Positions 9,127 through 17,404 of a DNA stretch of 33,536 nucleotides are shown here, piece by piece. The translations under genes were made by a program, and so were the position numbers. The notes beneath the pieces are model-generated. The model was given only the letters and a program-made list of their open reading frames with translations, ran no database searches and was not told the origin of the DNA. Origin of the DNA: Thiogranum sp. GTDB taxonomy: Bacteria; Pseudomonadota; Gammaproteobacteria; DSM-19610. Within the stretch, counting starts at the first letter, position 1, and each line of letters opens with the position of its first letter. The stretch is from contig JAJDOI010000066.1 in the NCBI GenBank assembly GCA_022340245.1, positions 1-33,536 of the forward strand, read 5' to 3'.

Positions 9127-10928
9127 CAAGGCTCTCCACCCTCGTCGTAGCCGTCGAAGCGGATATTGAAACAGGCCCCGCCCCACTCGCTTTCCGCCAC
9201 CCGAATTTCACCACGATGCCCCTGCACGATCTGCTGCACAATTGTCAGGCCGAGACCGATGCCGCCTTCGCGTCGGGTGAAGAACGGATCAAACACGCGC
9301 TGGCGCAGTTCGGCGGGAACGCCGGGGCCGTCGTCGCACACGCTCAACAGCATCGATTCGCCGTCGTTGCGCGTGGCGATGACGATACACCCGCCCGCGC
9401 CTGTGACCTGCAGCGCATTGATCACCAGATTAAGGAAAACCTGTACCATTTGCTCGCGGTCGCAGACCAGAACGGCGGGTTGTGCCTGCAAATCCCGTTG
9501 CAGCCGTACCCCCCGGCTTTGCGCCCGCGACGCCAGCAGGTCCAGCACGTGTTCGGCGATAACATGGATGTCATGCGGCTTGAAGTCCGGGGCGCGCGGG
9601 CTGGCGCACTCCAGCAGCGTGCTTACCAGACGATTGAGGCGGTCGGTTTCGCTGATGATAAAGCCCGTCAGCTCCCGCTCCTTCTCACCCAGATCGGGCT
9701 GGCGCTCCAGCAACTGCGCGGACGAACGCAGAATGCCCAGGGGCGTTCGCACCTCGTGGGCCATCACCGCCGCCATTTCGCCGACCACCGCAAGCTTCCC
9801 CGCACGCACGACCTGCTCCCGCGAACGCTCCAGCGCCTCGATCATATCCGTATAGGCCTGGGTAAGCTCACCGACCTCCGACAGCGTCGCCGGCGCGCTT
9901 ACCGGCTTGCTCTGTTCACCCTTGCGATAACGGCGCGTATATTCCGTCAAACCCATGATAGGCTGAACGATGCGTGCCGCCAGGCGCGTCGACACCCACC
10001 CCGCCACCAGCAAGGTCAACAACAGTAAAGCCACCATTGCCCACAGCAGTTGCCAGATCGGCGCAAAGGCCACAGCGGTGGGCACCACCATAAGCAGGTG
10101 CCAGCCGAAACCCGGGAAGCGCTGATAACCGCTCGAGGCGGCACCGCCCACCAGCAGCGCAGAGTAACCGAGCAGGTCTCCGGCGCGGATATCGGGGCGC
10201 TCGCCGTGGCTGCCTGAATACCAGCCCTTCAGGTTGAGCTCGCGGTTGCCTTGCCGCCCGCGCAAACCATCAGACATGGCAATGACTTTTCCGGTAGCGT
10301 CCAGCAGCAACGCATCGCGGGCGCTGTTGGCAACCGCGTCATCCAGAAGCGCCCACACTTCTTCCCAGCGCAACACCGCGTAGATAAAACCGAGATTGCC
10401 CTCGCCAAAGGCATCGGGTACGGCGGCGCGCAACGCCACGGTCGCCGAATCGCCCACTTGCGGGGACTCCAACACCACAAGTTCGTCCGAATCCGCGCCA
10501 GGCACCGTCAGCCATGCATCTCCGGGGCGCTTCACGCGTCCGATCCATACGGGATCGCTCGCCGCAACGATCGTACCGTCCTTGCCCGTACAGAACATGA
10601 GCCGATAGACATCGCCGTGCCCCTTGCGCAAATCCGAAAGAAACTGCGACAGCCGCTTGTCGACGTCGTTCACGCGTATTTCCTGCATCACCTGCAAACG
10701 TCGCCAGATACGGATGTTCTCGATGCGTTCGAAAAAGAATGCGTCGATGCGTTGCATTACCGCGTTCGCACCGAATTGCAGATTGGCGGCGATCTCCGCC
10801 TGAAGGGTTTGGCGGAACTGGTAAAAGGAAAGCGCCCCTACCAGAATACCGACTCCCAGGACCAGCGCGAAAAAGGCGCGCAGCAGGGCCTTGTTGATCG
10901 TCACGGGCACTGTCCGGCCTTTGTTCAT
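9126..10928 (-). CDS. membrane sensor histidine kinase with periplasmic CACHE-like domain
   Basis: This 600-residue protein is read from ATG 10928 (MNKGRTVPVTINKALL), with GGGA upstream; an in-frame ATG at 10955 is possible. TM1 is at about 15-36, a ~250-residue periplasmic sensor of dCACHE type follows (37-290; includes DGTIVAASDPVWIG, and GWHLLMVVPT before TM2 at 292-312), then HAMP (313-365). The HisKA H-box MAHEVRTPLG gives His391, and the HATPase domain has N box NLVINAL, DDGPGVP, FDPFF and GIGLGL. dCACHE domains usually bind small metabolites. The gene is the first of a two-gene operon and is divergent from the porin gene. Confidence 0.93.
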
Positions 10929-11143
10929 CTTGTCCCGCCTGCCATCGGGCGCCATTCTACGCCATAAAAAATCATTTCAAGGGCTTTATTGCCGAAGAAA
11001 AGCCTGTTATTTTGCCTGCGCTGTCACTGGCGGCAAAGGTCCGCGCATTAACGGCGGCTTACCATCGACTCTTCAAGAACGTCAGCATGTATCGTCTCAC
11101 CGCGCCATTCTCCCTGACTCGACACACCCCGGTCTAGAACCCG

Positions 11144-12229
11144 ATGCCGCCATCCAGACTCCGCGCCGGCCTCGGACTGCTGTTGATCGCCAACCTGGCA
11201 GCGGCCGCCGCCCCGGGCGATGACAGCTCCTGGAGTCAGGATGCCTATAGTCTGGGTCAGGGCCTGAACTTTCCGCAGCAAAGACTCATCGTCGGCGGTT
11301 ACCTCAGCCTCTATTACTCGGACCTGCAAACACAGGACCGGCAATTCTCTGCCAGGGACGTCAGCCTGTTCCTCAATAAAACGTTAAGCAACCGCTGGCA
11401 ATTGTTCTCCGAGATAGAACTCGGCGACGCCCTGCAGGTCTCCAGCAACGGTGTCACCGCCAGGCATGCGGAGCTCGATCTGGAACGGCTGTACGCCGAC
11501 TACCGCGCCACGACGCAGGTCAACCTGCGTCTCGGCAAGTACCTCACGCCGGTTGGACGCTGGAACGTCATCCATGCCGACCCGCTGGTGTGGACGGCGG
11601 ACCGGCCGCTGAGCACCGTCGCACCCTTTGCGCGGCACGCGACCGGCGCCATGCTGTACGGCAACGTCGGCCTCGGCGGCAACGGCCTCGACTATGCGCT
11701 GTACGCCGACGACAGCGAGCTTCTGGACCCGACCCAGAAAAGTGAACTGGCGTTCGAAGACGACACCACGGGCCAGTCTCCACACAACGCCTTCAAACGG
11801 GCTGCCGGTGCCCGGGCCGCCTATCACTTCATGGACGACGCGGTTCAGGTCGGGGTTTCCTACCTGCGTTTCAAAATGTCCGACCTGCAGGACAACCAGG
11901 AGCTGTTTGGGGCGGACGCCCTGTTGACAGTCAGACGCATGGAGTTGAGCGGGGAATGGGTCTATCGCAACAGCCTCGGCTCGACCGACCGCGACGAACA
12001 CGGCGGGTTTCTGCAGGCGGTACTGCCGCTGCCCGCGCGCTTCTACCTGGTCGGACGAACTGAGAAATACCGCGCCGCCTTTCTTTCATCCACTGCCACG
12101 ATCGATACCCTGGGCATCGCCTACCGGCCGCACAAGGCTGTGTCGATCAAACTCGACTATCGCGACGGCAAAGACAACGAGACACTGGCGCCCAGCGGCT
12201 GGCTGGGTTCCCTGGCAATTCTGTTCTGA
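11144..12229 (+). CDS. outer-membrane porin-like beta-barrel protein
   Basis: This 361-residue protein has a signal peptide (MPPSRLRAGLGLLLIANLAA, cleaved near Ala22-23), alternating amphipathic strands through the body (RLIVGGYLSLYY, ...NLRLGKYLTPVGRWN...) and a C-terminal aromatic residue (GSLAILF), the usual Bam signal of barrels. The LGKYLTPVGRWN stretch resembles a family of porins seen beside PstS-like proteins. No OprP-type phosphate site can be proved. It lies four bases upstream of the PstS-like gene, so the two form an operon, and is divergent from the sensor kinase. The 10929-11143 gap between them has no sigma-54 match that I could find. Confidence 0.8.
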   Translation: MPPSRLRAGLGLLLIANLAAAAAPGDDSSWSQDAYSLGQGLNFPQQRLIVGGYLSLYYSDLQTQDRQFSARDVSLFLNKTLSNRWQLFSEIELGDALQVSSNGVTARHAELDLERLYADYRATTQVNLRLGKYLTPVGRWNVIHADPLVWTADRPLSTVAPFARHATGAMLYGNVGLGGNGLDYALYADDSELLDPTQKSELAFEDDTTGQSPHNAFKRAAGARAAYHFMDDAVQVGVSYLRFKMSDLQDNQELFGADALLTVRRMELSGEWVYRNSLGSTDRDEHGGFLQAVLPLPARFYLVGRTEKYRAAFLSSTATIDTLGIAYRPHKAVSIKLDYRDGKDNETLAPSGWLGSLAILF

Positions 12230-12233
12230 CGCC

Positions 12234-12743
12234 ATGACAGGTCACGCCCGCTTCCTGACCAGATGCGCCATTATCCTGCTGGCGTCGCTGCTATACCGCA
12301 CGGCAGCGGCAAAGGATGAAATCGCCGTTATCGTCGCCGGGGATGCCGCACACCTTCCCCTCAACCCGGTGATGCTGCGCGACATTTATCTGAAAAAGAT
12401 TTTCGTGGACAGTAACGGTCGGCCTTTCATACCCGTGAATCTGCCACCCGACAGCGCCTTGCGCCGCGGCCTGGCCCAGGCCCTATTCAGCAAAAGCAGC
12501 CAGCAACTCCAGGACTACTGGAACCAGCGCTACTTCCAGGGGGTCACTCCCCCCTACGTCCTGCACTCGCAGGAAGCAGTTGTACAGTTCGTGGCAAAGA
12601 CCCCGGGGGCCATCGGCTATATTGCGGCTTGTCGTCTAGATGCGCGGGTTAAACAAGTTCTGGCGATTTCCGCGCCGCCCGCGCAGCGCCAGGCACTGGA
12701 GAAACTTTGCGCCAACGGCCGGGACGCCGCCGACTCGCAGTAG
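12234..12743 (+). CDS. PstS-like small periplasmic substrate-binding protein
   Basis: This 169-residue protein has a signal peptide (about 1-26, ending TAAA). The mature part (IAVIVAGDAAHLPLNPVML, RDIYLKKI, then QDYWNQRYFQG and TPGAIGYI) follows the short 'PBP-like' family related to phosphate ABC-transporter PstS, in which F..G..W and GAIGY motifs are typical. At about half the length of true PstS it covers one lobe only and no ABC permease genes are present, so it is more likely a sensor or accessory protein than a transporter subunit. It follows the porin after four bases. Confidence 0.75.
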   Translation: MTGHARFLTRCAIILLASLLYRTAAAKDEIAVIVAGDAAHLPLNPVMLRDIYLKKIFVDSNGRPFIPVNLPPDSALRRGLAQALFSKSSQQLQDYWNQRYFQGVTPPYVLHSQEAVVQFVAKTPGAIGYIAACRLDARVKQVLAISAPPAQRQALEKLCANGRDAADSQ

Positions 12744-12744
12744 C

Positions 12745-12779
12745 GCAAGATCTTGCATACAATTTTTGCGCACTGCAAA
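12745..12779 (+). promoter_or_regulatory. paired TTGC/GCAA inverted repeats, enhancer-like
   Basis: Two dyads share the same half-sites: GCAAGATCTTGC (12745-12756, perfect 12-bp palindrome) and TTTGC-gcact-GCAAA (12765-12779). They lie about 80-115 bp upstream of the sigma-54 -12 element, the normal range for binding sites of NtrC-type activators. That the neighbouring regulator binds here is inference. Confidence 0.4.
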
Positions 12780-12845
12780 GTTTAGCGGGCGCGAACGGCC
12801 GGGCATATCCTGCCGTTGTTCTTATTTATCATACAGATATAGAGT

Positions 12846-12861
12846 TGGCACAAAGCTCGCA
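12846..12861 (+). promoter_or_regulatory. sigma-54 promoter (-24/-12) before the hemolysin-family cluster
   Basis: TGGCAC-AAAGC-TCGCA matches the consensus TGGCAC-N5-TTGCA with one mismatch, and the invariant GG (12847-12848) and GC (12859-12860) have the required 10-bp separation. Transcription would begin near 12872, leaving a leader of about 38 nt before ATG 12910. It is the only match I found in the intergenic regions near the regulator genes. Confidence 0.6.
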
Positions 12862-12909
12862 ACAGGCTTCGTACCCGGCCGTGGTAAGGCTGCAAGAAAG
12901 GGCGCGAAG

Positions 12910-13647
12910 ATGAGCACCGACCTCGAACTTGAGCACAATCCCTGCATTGTCGCAGGCATCCAGCCGCTGCTGACCGAATTGCGGCAGGCGGTCAGCGTGC
13001 ACTTTTGCGCTCAGCACGACCCCGACCGTGAAGCATTGGAGACCTTCATCCGGCACATCTTTCAGCGCAGCTACGGCGCAGCGTTAGGTGGTTTTTATCC
13101 GAACCTGACCGCGTTTTCCAGCGCTGGCGAGATCCGCGGTGTCGTCGGCTACCGCAGTGCGACGGCAGCACCGCTGTTCTGCGAACACTATCTGGACGAA
13201 CCCGTGGAAACAGTGGCGGCCGCGCGTCTCGATCAAGCCGTCGAACGCCGGCATATGGTGGAAGTCGGCAACCTGGCCCTCACCGGTCTGGGCGAGGCAC
13301 GCTGGGCAATCGCGGCAATGACGGTCTTCCTGCACGCCGCGGGTTACCGCTGGGTGGTGTTCACTGCCGTCAAACCCCTGATCAACGCTTTTCAACGCCT
13401 GGGCCTGAGGCCCATTCAAATTGCCGTACCCGATCCCGGGCGCCTGCCCGATGCTGGCCGCCAATGGGGCAGCTACTACCAGGCCGGGCCACTGGTATGC
13501 GCAGGCAACATCGAGGCCGGTTACCGGAAACTGAGCATGCATGTCTCTCAACGCCAGCCCAGACTGCAGGCCCTGTTGCAGGACGTTCGGCGCCTGGGTC
13601 TGAGCACCCGGCCCGGCGAAATACCCAACGTGCGCGAGGCAGGTTAG
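12910..13647 (+). CDS. thermostable-hemolysin-family protein (T_hemolysin, GNAT-like)
   Basis: This 245-residue cytosolic protein starts at ATG 12910; there is no signal peptide. Landmarks of the T_hemolysin family are visible: IFQRSYGAALGGFYPNL, GVVGYRSA, PLFCEHYLDEPVE, MVEVGNLALTGLGEAR and the WVVFTAVKPLINAFQRLG stretch. The name comes from Vibrio delta-VPH, but the sequence looks like an acyltransferase (GNAT/LuxI-like) fold rather than a secreted toxin. It heads a tight operon with an acid-activating enzyme, a diiron-type protein and an SDR, so a transferase role in small-molecule synthesis is more likely than haemolysis. That role is inferred from context. Confidence 0.85.
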   Translation: MSTDLELEHNPCIVAGIQPLLTELRQAVSVHFCAQHDPDREALETFIRHIFQRSYGAALGGFYPNLTAFSSAGEIRGVVGYRSATAAPLFCEHYLDEPVETVAAARLDQAVERRHMVEVGNLALTGLGEARWAIAAMTVFLHAAGYRWVVFTAVKPLINAFQRLGLRPIQIAVPDPGRLPDAGRQWGSYYQAGPLVCAGNIEAGYRKLSMHVSQRQPRLQALLQDVRRLGLSTRPGEIPNVREAG

Positions 13648-13649
13648 GC

Positions 13650-15140
13650 TTGAAAGACATCCTTGACCGCATTGCCCGGTTTGCCCGCGAGCGCCCCGCC
13701 AACACCGCCCTTGCCGACGGCCGTGTTTCGCTGAGCTACCTGGAACTGCAGCAGGCGATCGAGCGCACCGCCGCCCTTCTGCCGGCGAAACGCATCGGGC
13801 TGCTGCTCGCCAACGGCTGTCAGTGGGCGGTGCTGAACCTGGCCACACAACGCCGGGCAACGGTGTGCGTGCCCATGCCACCGTTCTTTTCCGACGCCCA
13901 GTTGCGTCACCTGATCGCCGACGCCGGTCTTGAGGTGATCATCACCGACCAGCCGGCGCGCGCACTGAGTCTTTGCCAGGCCCAGCTGCTAACAGACATC
14001 ACCGTGGCGGGTACACCGCTGGCCTGCTGCACCGTCACGCAGACCAATAGCCGTGCATTGCCTGCGCGCACTGCCAAAGTCAGTTACACCTCAGGAACCA
14101 CCGGCCAGCCCCGCGGCGTATGCCTGAGCGCTGATGCCGTGGAACAGGTCACCGTTTCGCTGGGCGAAGCCGTCGGTGCAAGCCGCGTGGACAAGGCCCT
14201 GACCCTGCTGCCGCTCTCGACCTTGCTGGCGAATATCGCCGGGGTCTACGCACCGCTTTACAACGGCAGCACGGCCTATGTGCCCGACCTCGCGGATTGC
14301 GGCATCAGCGGCTCCACGGGCGTGCGCACCGATCAGCTGGTGGCGGCGTTACATCGTTACCAGCCCACAGTCACGGTCCTGGTTCCACATTTGTTGAAAA
14401 TACTGGTCGAGGCCGCGACGCAGGGTGCCAGCTTACCGGCCTCACTGCGCCACATCGCCGTCGGTGGCGCGCCCGTGTCTACCCTGCTGTTGAAACGCGC
14501 CCGCGCCCTGGGTCTGCCGGTCTATCAGGGCTACGGGCTCTCCGAAGCGGCGTCGGTGGTCAGCATGAACGTCGCCGGCCAGGACTGCATCAGCGGTGTC
14601 GGGCGTCCGCTGCCCCATACCAGGGTACGTATCGCCGCGGACGGCGAGATCATGGTCGGCGGCTGCCTGTTCAGCGGTTACCTCGGCGAGCCGTTGCCTC
14701 GCCGGGACGAATGGGCAACGGGCGACCTCGGTTACCTGGACAACAACGGTCATCTGCACATCACCGGGCGCAAGAAAACTGCGTTCGCAACCGCCCACGG
14801 TCGCAAGCTCGCGCCCGAGTGGGTCGAAAGCGAACTCGCGGGGGCACCCGCTATCGTTCAGGCGGCGTTGTTCGGCGAGGGCCGCAGCTTCAACGTTGCG
14901 GTGCTGGTACCCGGCAACGGGGCAGCGGCGGCGAGGATCCAACCGGTCATCGAGGTGCTGAACAAAACGCTGCCCGACTATGCCCGGGTCAAACGCTGGA
15001 TTATCGCTACCGAACCGTTCTCCGTGCGTAACGGGCTTGCCAATGGCGCCGGGGTGCTTAACCGTGAGGCCATCGCCGCGAGGTACTCGGAGCAGATTCA
15101 GCGATGCTACGAAGGAGAGAAAACTCTTGCCGTTCTATGA
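13650..15140 (+). CDS. AMP-forming acyl/aryl ligase with altered A10 motif
   Basis: The start is TTG 13650, three bases after the previous stop; no ATG fits, and AGGTTAGG serves as a ribosome site. The 496-residue protein has the ANL-superfamily motifs A3 SYTSGTTGQPRGV (145-157), GGAPVS, A5 YQGYGLSE, A7/A8 WATGDLGYLDNNG and HITGRKK. It would adenylate a carboxylic acid, perhaps a fatty acid. The C-terminal A10 motif, normally NGxLTxxxKxxR with the catalytic Lys, reads NGLANGAGVLNREAI with Val near 469 in place of Lys, so adenylation may be slow, or the enzyme may use only the second half-reaction. It overlaps the next gene by 14 bp. Confidence 0.88.
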   Translation: MKDILDRIARFARERPANTALADGRVSLSYLELQQAIERTAALLPAKRIGLLLANGCQWAVLNLATQRRATVCVPMPPFFSDAQLRHLIADAGLEVIITDQPARALSLCQAQLLTDITVAGTPLACCTVTQTNSRALPARTAKVSYTSGTTGQPRGVCLSADAVEQVTVSLGEAVGASRVDKALTLLPLSTLLANIAGVYAPLYNGSTAYVPDLADCGISGSTGVRTDQLVAALHRYQPTVTVLVPHLLKILVEAATQGASLPASLRHIAVGGAPVSTLLLKRARALGLPVYQGYGLSEAASVVSMNVAGQDCISGVGRPLPHTRVRIAADGEIMVGGCLFSGYLGEPLPRRDEWATGDLGYLDNNGHLHITGRKKTAFATAHGRKLAPEWVESELAGAPAIVQAALFGEGRSFNVAVLVPGNGAAAARIQPVIEVLNKTLPDYARVKRWIIATEPFSVRNGLANGAGVLNREAIAARYSEQIQRCYEGEKTLAVL

Positions 15141-15873
15141 GCAGCTTATAGCCGCCACCGCCCGCGAGCGAGACGGGTTCCTGGCGATTCCCATCCTGCA
15201 GCGCGCGCTGCGCGCCGATATCTCCAGGGATGATTACATGGCGTTCCTGGGACAGGCCTATCACCACGTCAGGCATACCGTGCCGCTGTTGATGAGCTGT
15301 GGCTACCGCCTGCCCGAGCACTATGCGTGGTTACGCACGGCCGTGGGCAAGTATGTCGAAGAAGAGATGGGCCACGAGGAATGGATCCTCGACGACGTCG
15401 CGGCCTGTGGCGGCGACCGCGAGGCAGCGCGCAATGCAACCCCGTTACCGGCCACCGAACTGATGGTGGCCTACGCCTACGACATGATTCAACGGCGCAA
15501 CCCGCTGGGCTTTTTCGGCATGGTGCTGGTACTGGAGGGCATCAGCGTGGCGATCGCGTCCCGGGTGGCCGCGGCCATCAGGAGCCACCTGGACGTGCCC
15601 GAGAACGCCTTCCGCTATCTTGATTCACACGGCGTTCTGGATCAGACCCACATAAGGTTCTTCGAGGACCAGATGAACCGCATCACTGACCGCGACGATC
15701 AGAACACCGTCATCCACTGCGCACGCATGTTCTATCACCTGTATGGGAACATCTTCCGCAGCCTGGCCGAATTAACCACCGACACAAGAGATAAAACTTA
15801 TGCAACGCTTCGCACGCACGCTATGGATACTGGTACTGAGTCTGTCCAGCGCCGTCGCAGTCGCCCAGGATGA
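15127..15873 (+). CDS. heme-oxygenase-like/TenA-fold protein, putative diiron oxidase
   Basis: This 248-residue protein starts at TTG 15127 with a good AAGGAGAG site 8 bases upstream, inside the end of the ligase gene. It has the all-helical TenA/PqqC/HDO pattern. Candidate metal ligands are Glu80 and His83 (EEEMGHEEW, an ExxH), Glu137 (VLEGIS) and Asp172/His175 (LDQTHIRFFE), the layout of heme-oxygenase-like diiron oxidases such as UndA rather than TenA thiaminase. An oxidative step on the acyl or amino product of the neighbouring enzymes is a fair hypothesis. The last ~24 codons overlap the next gene by 74 nt and read as non-conserved (...SVQRRRSRPG), so the C-terminus may be a recent extension. 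Confidence 0.82.
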   Translation: MPFYEQLIAATARERDGFLAIPILQRALRADISRDDYMAFLGQAYHHVRHTVPLLMSCGYRLPEHYAWLRTAVGKYVEEEMGHEEWILDDVAACGGDREAARNATPLPATELMVAYAYDMIQRRNPLGFFGMVLVLEGISVAIASRVAAAIRSHLDVPENAFRYLDSHGVLDQTHIRFFEDQMNRITDRDDQNTVIHCARMFYHLYGNIFRSLAELTTDTRDKTYATLRTHAMDTGTESVQRRRSRPG

Positions 15874-16450
15874 TGGCCTTGGGCAGGGCCTTCTCGATAT
15901 TCAGCACGCATGGAGTCACGTGCACTACCAAGTCCCGAAGGACCAACAGGAGGCGGCCTTTCCCCATGTAGAGGAAATGGCAGACGCCCTGGTGACGCGC
16001 TATCCCGGGCGGGCCGAGCCACTGGTGTGGAAGGCCATTGTGCTCAGTACCCACGCGGGTGCCAAAGGCGGACTCGGCGCCTTGAGCATGGTGCGCGAGG
16101 CCCGCGATCTCCTGGAGCAGGCCGAAAAGATCAGCCCCGATACGCTGGGCGGTTCCATCTATACCACCCTCGGCAGTCTTTACTACCAGGTACCGGGCTG
16201 GCCGCTGGGTTATGGCGACGACAAAAAAGCCGAAGTCTTTTTGAAGAAGGCGCTGGCGATCAATCCCACGAGTATCGATGCAAACTATTTTTACGGCGAC
16301 TTCCTGTACCGCAAGGGTGATTATCCCGCGGCACTGTCAGCTCTCGACAAGGCCATGCATGCACCCCCCCGGCCCGACCGACCGCTGGCCGACAAGGGCC
16401 GTCGCGAGGAAATCCAGGTCATCATCACCAGCATCAAAGACAAGGCCTGA
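15800..16450 (+). CDS. periplasmic TPR protein (TRAP T-component-like)
   Basis: This 216-residue protein starts at ATG 15800. It has a signal peptide (MQRFARTLWILVLSLSSAVA, cleaved after VAVAQ or nearby) and helical repeats, among them KAEVFLKKALAINP and FLYRKGDYPAALSALDKA of TPR type. The block YTTLGSLYYQVPGWPLGYGD resembles TRAP-transporter T-component proteins, but no TRAP permease is present. It sits inside the operon between the diiron-type protein and the SDR, which suggests a periplasmic partner for the pathway or its product. Confidence 0.78.
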   Translation: MQRFARTLWILVLSLSSAVAVAQDDGLGQGLLDIQHAWSHVHYQVPKDQQEAAFPHVEEMADALVTRYPGRAEPLVWKAIVLSTHAGAKGGLGALSMVREARDLLEQAEKISPDTLGGSIYTTLGSLYYQVPGWPLGYGDDKKAEVFLKKALAINPTSIDANYFYGDFLYRKGDYPAALSALDKAMHAPPRPDRPLADKGRREEIQVIITSIKDKA

Positions 16451-16540
16451 GACGCCCCGAGGGCACAGGGCAATAGTGAGACACTGCTCATCTTCGCTAC
16501 ACCCGGCGTGGCCAGTTGCTTTTGATAAAAGGATCAAACC

Positions 16541-17350
16541 ATGAAACTCGAATCGCAACGTATCCTCATTACCGGCGCCGGCGGCGGCATTGGCCAGGAA
16601 TTGTGTGCGCAACTCGCGGCCCGCAAGGCCAGGCTGTGCCTGCTCGACCGGAACCCCGAAATCGTCGAGCGCATGGCGCAGACTTCCGGGAAATCTCCTG
16701 AGGGACTACTCACCGCGCAAGCCGACATCACGCGCGCCGAAGAACGCGACCAGGCCATCAACAAGATGGTGCAGACCTGGGGCGGCATCGACATCCTCAT
16801 CAATCTCGCCGGGGTGCTGGACTTCGCCCGTTTCGACGAACAGGACCCGGGCATGATACAGCGCATCCTCCAGGTAAACGTCGAGGCGCCCATGCAATTG
16901 ACCCGTCATGTGCTGCCGCAGATGATCGAACAGGGTCACGGGCGCATCGTCAACGTCGGGTCCATGTTCGGCAGCATCGGCTTTCCCTGCTTCGCCGCCT
17001 ACTCGGCCAGCAAGTTCGCCCTGCGGGGATTTTCCCAGGCACTGCGCCGTGAACTCGCCGGTAGCGGTGTCGGCGTCACCTATGTGTCACCCCGCGCGGT
17101 GAGCACGCCGTTCAACCCCCCGGCGGTGCACCGCATGGCCGAACTGGGCATGATGCATATGGACGATCCGCAATGGGTGGTGAAAAAAATCGTCACGGCC
17201 ATCGAGAAAGACAAGGAAGAAGCCTATTTCGGCTTCCCGGAAAGCCTGTTCGCGCGCATCAACGCCGTCCTTCCCAGGGTTGTGAGCCGCGCCATCATCA
17301 AGCAGGTCCCGGCCCTGGTTTCTTTCGCCCAGGAACAGGCCAAGGCCTGA
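16541..17350 (+). CDS. short-chain dehydrogenase/reductase
   Basis: This 269-residue classical SDR starts at ATG 16541, with AAGGATC upstream. The cofactor loop is TGAGGGIG (11-18), followed by NLAG (88-91) and the catalytic Ser141, Tyr154 and Lys158 (YSASK). Asp36-Arg37 after beta-2 (LLDRN) favours NAD(H), as Asp at that position usually does. The C-terminal ~60 residues (WVVKKIVTAIEKDKEEAYFG ... RVVSRAIIKQVPALV) are long and may form a membrane-associated tail, as in SDRs acting on lipids. It closes the cluster started at 12910, after a 90-bp gap without a terminator. Confidence 0.9.
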   Translation: MKLESQRILITGAGGGIGQELCAQLAARKARLCLLDRNPEIVERMAQTSGKSPEGLLTAQADITRAEERDQAINKMVQTWGGIDILINLAGVLDFARFDEQDPGMIQRILQVNVEAPMQLTRHVLPQMIEQGHGRIVNVGSMFGSIGFPCFAAYSASKFALRGFSQALRRELAGSGVGVTYVSPRAVSTPFNPPAVHRMAELGMMHMDDPQWVVKKIVTAIEKDKEEAYFGFPESLFARINAVLPRVVSRAIIKQVPALVSFAQEQAKA

Positions 17351-17404
17351 GACCAGGCTTCATTGCCGCTGTCCGCACGGCGTTTTCGCGCACAGGCATC
17401 GCCA

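Noticed and set aside
10929-11143. Sigma-54 promoter for the porin or kinase genes
   Set aside because: No GG-N10-GC match with acceptable flanks on either strand.
12910-13647. Secreted haemolytic toxin, as the family name implies
   Set aside because: There is no signal peptide or membrane-active segment, and context is enzymatic.
14297-15031. 244-codon open frame within the ligase gene
   Set aside because: Low-complexity Gly/Arg-rich translation in a shifted frame of a clearly coding gene.
17351-17404. Terminator between SDR and SLC13 genes
   Set aside because: The short GCCG/CGGC pair followed by TTTT is too weak to call.
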